Translations under genes and position numbers: made by a program
Assembly: GCF_019710475.1 (NCBI RefSeq)
Contig: NZ_JAJFAX010000005.1
Location: forward strand, 186,001 to 250,000
DNA length: 64,000 nucleotides
DNA from: Glycomyces sp. TRM65418
GTDB taxonomy: Bacteria > Actinomycetota > Actinomycetes > Mycobacteriales > Micromonosporaceae
Direction: 5' to 3'
Shown here: in pieces, positions 42,709 through 51,538 of the stretch
Layout: each line of letters starts with the position of its first letter
How positions within the stretch are numbered: position 1 is the first letter of the stretch
Notes under the pieces: model-generated
Told to the model about the DNA's origin: nothing
Database searches by the model: none
Seen by the model: only the letters and a program-made list of their open reading frames with translations

Positions 42709-43698
42709 ATGGCCGCAGCTCGACCTCCGCTTCCCACGCGCACGCTCGGCGACACCGCCGTCCCCGTGACCGCCGTCGGGCTCGGGTGCGCGCCGCTCGC
42801 CGGGCTCTACACGCCCGTGGACCCGGCCGTCGCCGCCGCCACGGTCGACGCCGCCTGGAACGGGGGCGTGCGGCACTTCGACACCGCGCCCCAGTACGGC
42901 GCCGGGCTCTCCGAGCAGCGGCTCGGCGGCGCGCTCGCCGAACGCCCGCGCGAGGCGTTCACCCTGTCCACCAAGATGGGCCGCGTCCTGGTCGACCACG
43001 AAGGCCCCTGGGATATCTGGGGCGAGCCCAACGGCAAGGCCGCCGCCTTCGACTTCTCCTACCGCGCCGCCTTCGACGCCCACCTCGGCAGCCTCGAACG
43101 GCTCGGGACCGACCGCGTCGAGGTCGGCCTCATCCACGACGCCGACGACCACCGGGCCGAAGCCCTCGCCGGCACGCACCGGGCCCTCACCGAGCTCAAG
43201 GCCGCCGGACGCATCGGCGCGATCGGCATCGGCATGAACTCCACCGAAGCCGCCGCCGACCTGGTCTCGCGCGCCCATTTCGACGTCGCCCTCATCGCCG
43301 GGCGCTACACCCTCCTCGACCAGTCCGCCCTGGAGCGGCTCTACCCCCTCTGCCTCTCGCGCGGCGTCTCCGTCATCGCCGCGGGCGTCTTCAACTCCGG
43401 GATCCTCGCCGACCCCAGGCCCGGAGCCCGCTTCAACTACGCGGCGGCCGACCAGCGCCTGCTCGCCCGGGCCCAGGCCATGGCCGCGATCTGCGACCGG
43501 CACGACGTGCCGCTGCGCGCCGCCGCGCTCCAGTTCCCCGCCGCCCACCCCGCCGTCGCGTCGATCCTCGTCGGCGCGCGCACCCCGGCCGAGGTCGAGG
43601 ACGCCCTCGCGATGTACGCCCACCCGATCCCCGGCGCGCTGTGGCACGACCTCAAGCGAGCCGGGCTCCTCGCAGAAGAGGCACCCGTACCGTCATGA
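42709..43698 (+). CDS. Aldo/keto reductase, probable L-fucose (D-threo-aldose) 1-dehydrogenase
   Basis: 329 residues of the AKR fold: LGLGCAPLAGLY-like start, GVRHFDTAPQYGAGLSEQRL with catalytic Asp/Tyr, STKMGRVL with catalytic Lys and VEVGLIHDAD with the active-site His. It most resembles D-threo-aldose dehydrogenases that oxidise L-fucose to L-fuconolactone. The neighbours support that. ATG 42709 follows GGAG by 6 nt; ATG 42688 lacks one. First gene of a five-gene run. Confidence 0.88.
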   Translation: MAAARPPLPTRTLGDTAVPVTAVGLGCAPLAGLYTPVDPAVAAATVDAAWNGGVRHFDTAPQYGAGLSEQRLGGALAERPREAFTLSTKMGRVLVDHEGPWDIWGEPNGKAAAFDFSYRAAFDAHLGSLERLGTDRVEVGLIHDADDHRAEALAGTHRALTELKAAGRIGAIGIGMNSTEAAADLVSRAHFDVALIAGRYTLLDQSALERLYPLCLSRGVSVIAAGVFNSGILADPRPGARFNYAAADQRLLARAQAMAAICDRHDVPLRAAALQFPAAHPAVASILVGARTPAEVEDALAMYAHPIPGALWHDLKRAGLLAEEAPVPS

Positions 43699-44546
43699 AC
43701 GCACCCGTTGTCATCGACGCGCACCACCATCTCTGGACCGCCGACTACGCCTGGCTCGCGAGCCGACCCGAATTCGCCCCCATCCGCCGCGACTACGGCG
43801 TCGAGGACCTGCGCGCCAACCTGAAGGCCGCCGGCGTCGACCGCACCGTCCTGGTCGAGGCCGACTGGGGCCACCCGTCCGAGACCGTGGAGTTCCTGCA
43901 CCTCGCCGGGGCCGTCGACGAGATCGCCGGGGTCGTCGGCCACATCGACCTCCTCTCCCCGCACCTCGGCCACACCCTGGCCCGGTACGCGAACCACCCG
44001 CGGGTCCGGTTCCTCGTCGGCCTCCGCGACCAGGTCCAGGCCCGGCCCGAACCCGACTTCCTCGCCAGGGCGGACGTCATCGCCGCCCTGAAGACCGTCG
44101 CCGCGACCGTGCCGACGTTCGACCTCGTCGTGCGCGTCGACCAGCTCCCGGCCGCCGCCAAGGCCGCCGCGGCCGTGCCCGAGCTCCGGTTCGTGCTCGA
44201 CCACCTCGGCAAGCCCTCGATCCGCGACGGCCAGGCCGGCCTGCGCGCCTGGCGCGAGGCCGTGACGCCGCTCGCCAAGCGCCCCAATGTCACGGCCAAA
44301 CTCTCCGGCCTCGTCACCGAGGCCGACTGGCAGCGCTGGACCCCCGCCGACCTGCGCCCGTTCGTGCAGGATGCCCTCGAACTGTTCGGACCCGACCGCC
44401 TCATGTTCGGATCCGACTGGCCCGTCTGCGAACTGGCCGCCACTTACACCCGCGTCAAGGAGGCCCTCACGGAGGTCCTCGGCCGCGTCGACGCGGATGT
44501 CTTCGGCGGCACCGCCGCCCGCACCTATCAATTGGGAGACTCATGA
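43695..44546 (+). CDS. Amidohydrolase-family lactonase, probable L-fuconolactonase
   Basis: 283 residues, cog3618-type amidohydrolase barrel. IDAHHHLWTADYAWL at the N-terminus, FVLDHLGKPSI and LMFGSDWPVCELAATY at the C-terminal end match L-fuconolactone and rhamnonolactone hydrolases. It opens the lactone made by the preceding dehydrogenase. ATGA overlaps join it to both neighbours, so the genes are translationally coupled. Confidence 0.9.
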   Translation: MNAPVVIDAHHHLWTADYAWLASRPEFAPIRRDYGVEDLRANLKAAGVDRTVLVEADWGHPSETVEFLHLAGAVDEIAGVVGHIDLLSPHLGHTLARYANHPRVRFLVGLRDQVQARPEPDFLARADVIAALKTVAATVPTFDLVVRVDQLPAAAKAAAAVPELRFVLDHLGKPSIRDGQAGLRAWREAVTPLAKRPNVTAKLSGLVTEADWQRWTPADLRPFVQDALELFGPDRLMFGSDWPVCELAATYTRVKEALTEVLGRVDADVFGGTAARTYQLGDS

Positions 44547-45373
44547 AGTACCTGCGCATCGGCCGCCCCGGCTACGAGACCCCCGTCGCGCTCGCCGGCG
44601 GCAAGTACTACGACCTCTCCGGTCCCATCGGCGACATCGACGGCGAGTTCCTGGGCCGCGGCGGCGTCACCACCACCGCGGGCTTCCCCGAGATCGACAT
44701 CGCCGGGCAGCGCATCGCCCCGCCGATCGCCAAGCCCGGCGCGATCGTCTGCATCGGACTCAACTACGCCGCCCACTGCGCCGAGTCCGGCGCCGAACCG
44801 CCCGCCGAGCCGGTGGTGTTCTACAAGCATCCCAACACGATCGTCGGCCCGAACGACGACGTCGAGATCCCGCGGCGGTCCACGAAGACCGACTGGGAGG
44901 TCGAGCTCGGCGTGGTCTTCGCCAAGCGAGCGTCCTATCTGGAATCCGAGGAGGCGGCGCTCGACTGCATCGCCGGGTTCGTCGTCGCCAACGACCTGTC
45001 CGAGCGCGAGTTCCAGATCGAGCGCTCCGGCGGCCAGTTCTCCAAGGGCAAGGCCTGCCCGACCTTCACGCCGCTCGGCCCCTGGCTCGTGACGCCCGAC
45101 GAGGTCGCGGACGTCCAGGACCTGCGTCTGTGGTCCAAGGTGAACGGCGAGGGCCGCCAGGACTCGAACACCGGCGACATGATCTTCTCGGTCGCCCGCA
45201 TCATCCACCACATGTCCCAGTTCATGGCCTTCGACCCGGGCGACCTGCTGCTCACGGGCACCCCCGAGGGCGTCGCGCTCTCCGGGCGCTTCCCGTACCT
45301 CAAGGCCGGGGACGTCGTCGAGGTCGGCATCGACGGGCTCGGCTCGACCGCGAATCCGACGGTGCAGGCATGA
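44543..45373 (+). CDS. Fumarylacetoacetate hydrolase-family protein, probable 2,4-diketo-3-deoxy-L-fuconate hydrolase
   Basis: 276 residues. The FAH core has [14 protein letters not shown], the metal-binding acids in [15 protein letters not shown] and [12 protein letters not shown], and [14 protein letters not shown]. In fucose and related pathways an FAH enzyme splits 2,4-diketo-3-deoxy-L-fuconate into pyruvate and L-lactate. The assignment comes from its place between a fuconolactonase and a fuconate dehydratase. ATGA overlap with the gene before. Confidence 0.9.
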   Translation: MKYLRIGRPGYETPVALAGGKYYDLSGPIGDIDGEFLGRGGVTTTAGFPEIDIAGQRIAPPIAKPGAIVCIGLNYAAHCAESGAEPPAEPVVFYKHPNTIVGPNDDVEIPRRSTKTDWEVELGVVFAKRASYLESEEAALDCIAGFVVANDLSEREFQIERSGGQFSKGKACPTFTPLGPWLVTPDEVADVQDLRLWSKVNGEGRQDSNTGDMIFSVARIIHHMSQFMAFDPGDLLLTGTPEGVALSGRFPYLKAGDVVEVGIDGLGSTANPTVQA

Positions 45374-45428
45374 CGCCCCGCACCCGACCGGCCCGCCTCG
45401 CCCGCCGCTTCCCGAACCGGAGTGCACG

Positions 45429-46718
45429 CTGACTATCACGGCAGTGGACGTCCTCGACGTCCGATTCCCCACCTCGCGCAGCCTCGACGGCTCCGACGCG
45501 ATGAACCCCGACCCCGACTACTCGGCCGCCTACGTCGTGCTCCACACCGACAGCGGGCACGAGGGCCACGGGTTCACCTTCACCATCGGCCGCGGCAACG
45601 ACCTCTGCTGCGCGGCGATCGAGACGCTCGGCGAGTACGTCGTAGGGACCGATGTGGAGGGCCCGGCAGACCTCGCCGCCCTCTACAAGCGGCTCACCCA
45701 CGACTCCCAGATCCGCTGGCTCGGACCGGAGAAGGGCGTCATGCACCTCGCGGCCGCCGCCCTCGTGAACGCCGCCTGGGACCTCGCCGCCCGCCGCGCC
45801 GGGCTGCCGCTGTGGAAGTACCTCAGCGCCCTCACCCCCGAGCAGATCGTCGAGTGCGTCGACTGGCGCTACCTCAGCGATGCCCTCACTCCCGAAGAGG
45901 CCCTGGCCATCCTGCGCAAAGCGGAGGACGGCAAGGCCGAGCGCGTCGCCGAGATCGAGCGCGACGGCTACCCGGCCTACACCACCTCGCCCGGCTGGCT
46001 CGGCTACTCGGACGAGAAGGTCGTGCGCCTCGCCCGCGAGGCCGTCGCCGAGGGCTACACCCAGATCAAACTGAAGGTCGGCGCGGACCTGGAGGACGAC
46101 CGCCGCCGCTTCGCCGCCGCCCGCGCGGCCGTCGGGCCGGACGTCCGCATCGCGATCGACGCGAACCAGCGCTGGGACGTCGACCAGGCCGTGGCGTGGA
46201 CGAAGGCGCTCGCCGAGTTCGACCCGTGGTGGATCGAGGAGCCGACCAGCCCGGACGACGTGCTCGGCCACGCCGCCATCCGCGAGCGCCTGGCGCCCGT
46301 CAAGGTCGCCACCGGGGAGCACGTGCACAACCGGGTCATGTTCAAGCAGCTCCTGCAGGCCGGCTCGATCGACTTCCTCCAGATGGACGCCGCCCGCGTC
46401 GCCGGGGTCAACGAGAACCTCGCGATCCTCCTGCTGGCGGCGAAGTTCGGCGTGCCGGTCTGCCCGCACGCGGGCGGGGTGGGCCTGTGCGAACTGGTCT
46501 GCCATCTGTCCATGTTCGACTACACCTCGGTGAGCGCCTCCATGGAGGACCGCGTCATCGAGTACGTCGACCACCTGCACGAGCACTTCACCGCCCCCAC
46601 GGTCATCGAGCACGGGCGCTACAAGGCGCCCGTCGAACCGGGTTTCTCGGCGGAGATGAAGCGCGAGAGCCTGATCCGCTACTCCTATCCTAACGGTCCT
46701 GAATGGAGCGAAAGCTGA
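45429..46718 (+). CDS. L-fuconate dehydratase (enolase superfamily)
   Basis: 429 residues. [20 protein letters not shown], the catalytic KxK in IKLKVG, metal ligands [21 protein letters not shown] and TGEHVHNRV, and the base in [13 protein letters not shown] agree closely with the characterised Xanthomonas enzyme. It dehydrates L-fuconate to 2-keto-3-deoxy-L-fuconate. I place the start at a CTG (45429) because GGAG sits 6 nt before it and TITAVDV aligns with the family N-terminus. The first ordinary start, GTG 45444, would drop a beta-strand. Confidence 0.95.
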   Translation: MTITAVDVLDVRFPTSRSLDGSDAMNPDPDYSAAYVVLHTDSGHEGHGFTFTIGRGNDLCCAAIETLGEYVVGTDVEGPADLAALYKRLTHDSQIRWLGPEKGVMHLAAAALVNAAWDLAARRAGLPLWKYLSALTPEQIVECVDWRYLSDALTPEEALAILRKAEDGKAERVAEIERDGYPAYTTSPGWLGYSDEKVVRLAREAVAEGYTQIKLKVGADLEDDRRRFAAARAAVGPDVRIAIDANQRWDVDQAVAWTKALAEFDPWWIEEPTSPDDVLGHAAIRERLAPVKVATGEHVHNRVMFKQLLQAGSIDFLQMDAARVAGVNENLAILLLAAKFGVPVCPHAGGVGLCELVCHLSMFDYTSVSASMEDRVIEYVDHLHEHFTAPTVIEHGRYKAPVEPGFSAEMKRESLIRYSYPNGPEWSES

Positions 46719-47458
46719 TGAGCGACGCCTTCCACGGTCTCACCGTCGTGATCTCCGGGGGCGCCTCCGGGATCGGGGCGGCCGCGGCCGACGCCTTCGC
46801 CGCGCGCGGCGCGAACGTCGCCGTGCTCGACCTCAACGCGAGCGAGACGCACTGGTCGCACCGGTGCGACGTCGCCGACGACAACCAGGTCCGCCTGGCC
46901 GTGGCCGCGACCAAGGAGCACTTCGGCGGCATCGACATCGTGGTCAACAACGCCGGGATCGGCGCGGTCGGCAGCGTGGAGGAGAACTCCGACAAGCAGT
47001 GGTTCCGCGTCCTCGACGTGAACCTGCTCGGCATGGTCCGCCTCGCACGCGCCTGCCTGCCGCACCTGCGCGAGTCGTCCGCTCCGGCGATCGTGAACAC
47101 CTCCTCGATCGCCGCGACCGCCGGCCTGGTCAAGCGGGCCCTGTACTCGGCCTCGAAGGGCGCGGTCCACTCGCTGACCATGGCGATGGCCGCCGACCAT
47201 GTGGCCGAAGGCATCCGCGTCAACTGCGTCGCCCCCGGCACCGCCGACACCCCGTGGGTCCAGCGCCTGCTCGACCAGGCCGAGGACCCCGAGGCCGAGC
47301 GCGCCCGGCTCGAAGCCCGCCAGCCGACCGGCCGCCTGGTGAGCGCCGAGGAGGTCGCGGCGGCGATCGTCTACCTGGCCGACCCGGCCAACAAGGCGAT
47401 CACCGGCACGAGCCTCGCGGTCGACGGCGGCATGTCGGGCCTGCGCCTGGTCCGCTAG
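46718..47458 (+). CDS. SDR-family oxidoreductase, probable 2-keto-3-deoxy-L-fuconate dehydrogenase
   Basis: 246 residues of the classical SDR fold: VVISGGASGIGAAAADAF for NAD(P), NNAGIGAVGSV, the Ser of NTSSIAATAGL, and YSASKGAVH with catalytic Tyr and Lys. By position it oxidises the product of fuconate dehydratase before the FAH-type cleavage. The ATG overlaps the dehydratase stop (TGATG) after GGAGCGAAAGC. Last gene of the operon. No fucose transporter is seen in the window. Confidence 0.9.
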   Translation: MSDAFHGLTVVISGGASGIGAAAADAFAARGANVAVLDLNASETHWSHRCDVADDNQVRLAVAATKEHFGGIDIVVNNAGIGAVGSVEENSDKQWFRVLDVNLLGMVRLARACLPHLRESSAPAIVNTSSIAATAGLVKRALYSASKGAVHSLTMAMAADHVAEGIRVNCVAPGTADTPWVQRLLDQAEDPEAERARLEARQPTGRLVSAEEVAAAIVYLADPANKAITGTSLAVDGGMSGLRLVR

Positions 47459-47482
47459 GAGCCGCCGAGACCCCGATCCGGA

Positions 47483-48193
47483 CTACTCCCCGGCGAGTTC
47501 GGGGTACAGCAGGGCCGGGTCGGCGCTCATGGCGGCTTTGAGGTCGACCGTGGCCTGGTCGGCGAGCACTTCCAGCGAACCGGATTCGATGCCGTCGAGA
47601 CCGGCTCGGGCGACCGCGGCCGGGTCGGCCTTCGGGACGTCGAACCCGGCGGTCATGTCGGTGTCGACCATGCCGACGAACAGGCCGCTCACCTGCGTGC
47701 CCTGCGCGGCCAGTTCGAGCCGGACGCCGTTGGTGAGGCTCCAGGAGGCGGCCTTCGATGCGGCGTACGAGTCCGCGAGCATCCCGGGCGAGCGCCATGC
47801 CGCGCCGGACAGGATGTTCAGGATCGCTCCCCCGCCGCCCGCGGCGAGGACCGGAGCAAAGGCGCGGACCATGTTGAGCGTGCCGAAGTAGTTGGTCTCC
47901 ATGTCCTGCCGGATCAGCGCCTCGTCCCCGTTGACGAGGTTGGCGAGGGTCGAGATCCCCGCGTTGTTGACGAGGACGGTGACGTCCGATGCGGTCGCGG
48001 CGGCGGCCGCGACCGAGGCGGGGTCGGTGATGTCGAGCCGGAGGGCTTCGACGCCGGGGAGGTCGACGCTCTCGGGGTTGCGGGCCGCGGCGTAGACCTT
48101 GGTCGCGCCGCGTTCGAGGAGCTGCTGCGCGAAGTGGCGGCCGATGCCGCGGTTGGCGCCGGTGACGAGGGCGGTCGAGCCGTGGATCTGCAT
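47483..48193 (-). CDS. SDR-family oxidoreductase under MerR control
   Basis: 236 residues: ALVTGANRGIGRHFAQQLL, VNNAGIST, SGAAWRSPGML and YAASKAASWSLTNG show cofactor site and Tyr-Lys pair. LINGVR-type sequence variants make the substrate unclear; it resembles SDRs that detoxify reactive carbonyls. It converges on the fucose operon but its own promoter (TTGCCT, 20-bp spacer, TAGCGT) points to the divergent MerR as activator. TTGGAG precedes the ATG. Confidence 0.9.
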   Translation of the reverse strand: MQIHGSTALVTGANRGIGRHFAQQLLERGATKVYAAARNPESVDLPGVEALRLDITDPASVAAAAATASDVTVLVNNAGISTLANLVNGDEALIRQDMETNYFGTLNMVRAFAPVLAAGGGGAILNILSGAAWRSPGMLADSYAASKAASWSLTNGVRLELAAQGTQVSGLFVGMVDTDMTAGFDVPKADPAAVARAGLDGIESGSLEVLADQATVDLKAAMSADPALLYPELAGE

Positions 48194-48248
48194 GTGGACT
48201 CCAAGTTGCCTGCGTGGTGTCGAACGGTGGGTTCGCGATCTACGCTAA

Positions 48249-48270
48249 AACCTGACGTCAGCGTCAGAGG
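48249..48270 (-). promoter_or_regulatory. MerR-type operator/promoter of the SDR gene
   Basis: CTGACG-TCAG-CGTCAG inverted repeat (48252-48267) lies in a 20-bp spacer between TTGCCT and TAGCGT on the minus strand. An overlong spacer with a dyad is the hallmark of MerR-activated promoters. Confidence 0.7.
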
Positions 48271-48315
48271 CAAGCGATGTGTTGCAGCCCATAGCGGTGG
48301 GAGGAAGGGGCGCGG

Positions 48316-48684
48316 ATGCGAATCGGCGAGCTGGCCGCGGCCACGGGCGCCAGTGTGCGGGCGCTGCGGTACTACGAGGAGCAGGGGCTGCTCGAGTCCG
48401 AGCGGAGCGCGAGCGGGCAGCGGCGGTACGGGCCGGAGGCGGTGGAACAGGTGCAGTGGATCCGGCAGCTGCTCGCGGCGGGACTGCCGAGCCGCGCGAT
48501 CGTGAAACTGCGCAAGTGCGACAAGGACGGGAAGGCCACCGCCGAGGACGTGGCGATCATGACGGCCGAACGCGACCGCATCGACGAGCTGGTCACGCGC
48601 CTGACCGCCACCAGGGACCGCCTCGACTCCATGGTGGCCGCCTCCGCTCCCGACGCCGCGGACGGCGACGGGCCGAGAGCCTGA
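48316..48684 (+). CDS. MerR-family transcriptional regulator 1
   Basis: 122 residues. MRIGELAAATGASVRALRYY is the MerR winged helix, followed by EEQGLLESERSASGQRRYG and a coiled coil (TAERDRIDELVTRLTATRDR). The single Cys near residue 75 (LRKCDKDG) does not form a metal site by itself. It is divergent from the SDR gene at 47483 and a dyad with a 20-bp spacer lies between, so it probably activates that gene and itself. Its close relative is at 61666. Confidence 0.9.
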   Translation: MRIGELAAATGASVRALRYYEEQGLLESERSASGQRRYGPEAVEQVQWIRQLLAAGLPSRAIVKLRKCDKDGKATAEDVAIMTAERDRIDELVTRLTATRDRLDSMVAASAPDAADGDGPRA

Positions 48685-48935
48685 CGACCGCCGGGCCTTC
48701 GAAGCGGCTTCGACGCGGGCGGAGGCGAACGGCCGCCGGGGCGGTGGCCTTGTTCGAGAACGACCGCTTCGACCCGCAGGCCGCTGTCCGCCACGGGTCC
48801 GCTCAGATCCCGCACCATCGGAATCCATGGTTCATCGGGTTCCCACCGCCGTCGAGCAGCACCTGCCGGAACCGGCCCTGCCGGAGCGCCTCGACATGGG
48901 TCTGTCCTCCGCCAGCACGCCGCGCGCAGGCCGCG

Positions 48936-49922
48936 TCACGTCGCCGGCCACCCGCCGGGCGAGCTTTGGTGGGGCGAGGTGGGCAGGCGGAGGTGGATCC
49001 GCACGGTGGTGCCGGTGTCGCAGGTGTGGGTGCGCACGAGGTCGACGATGTGGTTGGCCAGGAGCAGTCCGCGGCCGTGGCGTTCACCGCCATGAGCCGG
49101 GCGGCGTCCGGCGAGCGGATCGGTGAGATGCCCGGCGTCGCTGACATCGCAGATCAGGTGCCGGTCGTCGGTCCAGATGCGGAGCGTGCCGATGCCGCCG
49201 CCGTGCTCGATGCTGTTGGTGAGCAGTTCGGTGACGGCGATTTCAAGGTCGATGAGCTTGGTGTCTGAGAGGCCGGCCTTCCTGCCGTACGAGGTGAGGA
49301 ACCAGCGGGCGTTGTCGAGGGTGGCCTGGTCGGCGGCGCGTTCGATCGCCGTCCAGGGCGGGGTCGGGAGCTGCTGGTTGTGGTCGGCGAAGACGCGGTC
49401 GGGGTCGTATTGGTCGCTGGGGTGGCACCCGGTGCGGTCGATGAGCACCGGGTGCGTGGCACGGGCGTCGGCGATCATGTGCCGGTCGAGTCCTGCGGTG
49501 TCGTAGGGGCACAGAATGGTGGCGGCGTGGTCGGTGAACGCCAGGTTGACCAGTGCTTCGTGCTGGGCGCAGGCGGGGTATTCGGTCCCGGTGCGGCCGG
49601 GCCAGGTCGACTCGGTGATGAGCCGCACCCGATGCTCGAGGTGGGCTTCGGCGAAAGCATGCACCACACCGGGGATGATCCGCCCCGGATTGGCGCCGGC
49701 CTCGGCCATGTCGATCAGCAGGACCTGTTCGGCGCAGGTGCCGAGCGCGTCCCGCACGGATGCCAGGTTGAGTGTGGGCACGGCGACCGCGACCGGCTCG
49801 CCGGCGTCGAGGCCCGCGTCGATGTACGGGATGGTGCCTTCCAGGTAGGCGTCGAGGCCGGAGTAGAACAGCGCGGGGTGTTCGAACAAGGCCTCCGTCT
49901 CGGGAAGGTGTGCTCCGGTCAT
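48936..49922 (-). CDS. MEDS-domain sensor with anti-sigma-type histidine kinase ATPase
   Basis: 328 residues. The N-terminal half (about 12-175) is an MEDS/DcmR-like sensory domain (HPALFYSGLDAYLEGTIPYI, YPACAQHEALVNLAF). The C-terminal part (about 200-318) is an RsbW-type HATPase with N-box LIDLEIAVTELLTNSIEHGG and G-box HGRGLLLANHIVD. It probably binds the sigma factor encoded just upstream (83 bp) and is counteracted by a STAS protein. No His phosphorylation domain is visible. AAGGAG precedes ATG 49922. Confidence 0.87.
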   Translation of the reverse strand: MTGAHLPETEALFEHPALFYSGLDAYLEGTIPYIDAGLDAGEPVAVAVPTLNLASVRDALGTCAEQVLLIDMAEAGANPGRIIPGVVHAFAEAHLEHRVRLITESTWPGRTGTEYPACAQHEALVNLAFTDHAATILCPYDTAGLDRHMIADARATHPVLIDRTGCHPSDQYDPDRVFADHNQQLPTPPWTAIERAADQATLDNARWFLTSYGRKAGLSDTKLIDLEIAVTELLTNSIEHGGGIGTLRIWTDDRHLICDVSDAGHLTDPLAGRRPAHGGERHGRGLLLANHIVDLVRTHTCDTGTTVRIHLRLPTSPHQSSPGGWPAT

Positions 49923-50005
49923 GGCGCGGCTCCTTGGATCATGATCGTGGCCGCGCCGCCGGTCGCGCGACCGCCGGTGGTCGCGCGCCTACTGCGGCAC
50001 GGTGT

Positions 50006-50797
50006 TCAGGAGGCGGCGCTGTTCAGGCCCTCCCGAAGCTCGGTGAGTGTGCGGTTGAGCAGTCTGGAGACGTGCATCTGCGAGAGGCCGACCTCCTGGG
50101 CTATCCGGGTTTGGGACATGTCGCCGAAGTAGCGCAGCCCGAGGATCGTGCGCTCGCGCTCAGGGAGCTCTTGCAGGAGCGGCATCAGTGATTCGTGGTC
50201 GTCGACCAGTTCGAGGGCGACGTCTTCTGCTCCGAGAGTCTCGGCCAGGGGCGTCCGCTCGTCGTCCGAGAACGGCGACTCGTCGAGCGACACCGCTCGG
50301 TATGCCCGGGCGGCCTTATAGCCCTCGTGCACTTCGCTCTCGGTGATGCCGAGGTGGTCGGCGACCTCGGCGCCGGTGGCGGGCCTGTCGAGGTGCTGGG
50401 ACAGTTCGGCATCGGCCTGATTGATCGACGCCCGCAGCTCTTGGAGCCGGCGGGGGACGCGCATCGGCCAACTGGTGTCGCGAAAGTGGCGGCGGACCTC
50501 TCCCATGACCGTGGGGACGGCGAAGGACAGGAAGTCGGCGCCCCGACCGGGGTCGAACCGGTCGACCGCGTGGATGACTCCGATCGAGGCGACTTGGATC
50601 AGGTCGTCCTTGGCGATGCCCTTGCCTGAGTACCGCTGGGCGATGTGCTGGGCCAGCGGCAGGTATCCGGTGACCAGTCGATCCCGGAGCCGGGTGCGTC
50701 GCGGGTCGTCGGAGTCGAGTCTCTGGAGCTCTTCGAAGAGCGGCGCGAGATGGCCGTACTCGTCGGAATTCGAGCGGGTCAGTGCTTGCTTGTCCAT
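50006..50797 (-). CDS. RNA polymerase sigma factor of the SigB/SigF family
   Basis: 263 residues with sigma regions 2 (LIQVASIGVIHAVDRFDPGR and FLSFAVPTVMGEVRRHFRD), 3 (LGITESEVHEGYKAARAYRA) and 4 (LPERERTILGLRYFGDMSQT followed by RIAQEVGLSQMHVSRLL). This group directs stress and development genes and is held by RsbW-type kinases. The neighbouring kinase and the STAS gene at 51539 make a partner-switching set. I cannot define its own promoter. Confidence 0.95.
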   Translation of the reverse strand: MDKQALTRSNSDEYGHLAPLFEELQRLDSDDPRRTRLRDRLVTGYLPLAQHIAQRYSGKGIAKDDLIQVASIGVIHAVDRFDPGRGADFLSFAVPTVMGEVRRHFRDTSWPMRVPRRLQELRASINQADAELSQHLDRPATGAEVADHLGITESEVHEGYKAARAYRAVSLDESPFSDDERTPLAETLGAEDVALELVDDHESLMPLLQELPERERTILGLRYFGDMSQTRIAQEVGLSQMHVSRLLNRTLTELREGLNSAAS

Positions 50798-51538
50798 GAT
50801 GGACTACCGTCCTGCCGGATTGACTGCTGACCGCCGGCGGCATCACCGGCTCGGGGGGTGCCGACCGCCTTCGCGGCCGGGAATGTCCGGGGACCAGGAC
50901 ACCCCCTCCGGTGGAGAGGGCGTCGGCACCGGGCGGTGTCGGTGTGGATATTCGCACGAGCAGGCAACGTCCTTGCGCCGCCATTTCCCCTGCAAGCGAA
51001 TTCAAGTGCGGGAGCTGACTCTTCGAAAATTGTCGCATCGGCTCCCATCATTAAACCGACACTATCACGATTTGGTGACGATGCCATTCCAGGAGGCAGA
51101 GTATACTGCTAAACGTCAAAACAGTGCCAATCCCAAAAAATGCGCTCCAAAAAATCAAGTGCATATTTTCACAGTTTTTTGAAACCATGGAGACATTTGA
51201 TCCAAGGCGATCTGCAGTGTTTTCATAGCACCCGAATTATAGATATGAACTCGCAGGTAGGACGGCATTTATTGGCAAGGTCGATGAGGTTTCGTCATTG
51301 TTGAAAAATTTGTAAACCTCTGCATGAAGTGCGGTTAAAACTCCAGATAATCGATCTGGGTCCCGTACACGCCGCGGATATACAGGTCGAAACACCCCAC
51401 ATTCCGCCGCTCAGCGATCTTCCCATTCGCTTTTAGGCGCAGTAGCGAGTATCGTTTATGAGATCAGCCGTGCAGGCGTCACATGAAGCAGATCCCAGAA
51501 TTATCACCGGGGCTTCGTGGCAATATAAAGGCGGATCC
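50798..51538. other. Long AT-rich intergenic region between sigma factor and STAS genes
   Basis: 741 bp. Bases 51060-51340 are strikingly A+T-rich against the high-GC genome, with A and T runs (CAAAAAATGCG, TTTTTTGAAAC). It contains the gene remnant 51335-51463. It looks like a scar of foreign or decayed DNA. No intact gene. Confidence 0.6.
51335..51463 (-). pseudogene. C-terminal fragment of an unidentified protein
   Basis: A 42-codon reading frame without a start but with a sense-like composition: HKRYSLLRLKANGKIAER, then RNVGCFDLYIRGVYG and TQIDYLEF before TAA. The residue mix is that of a natural protein, unlike the Arg/Pro-rich shadow frames around it. An in-frame stop lies just upstream. 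I do not know the family. It may be the tail of a gene lost by deletion. Confidence 0.4.
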
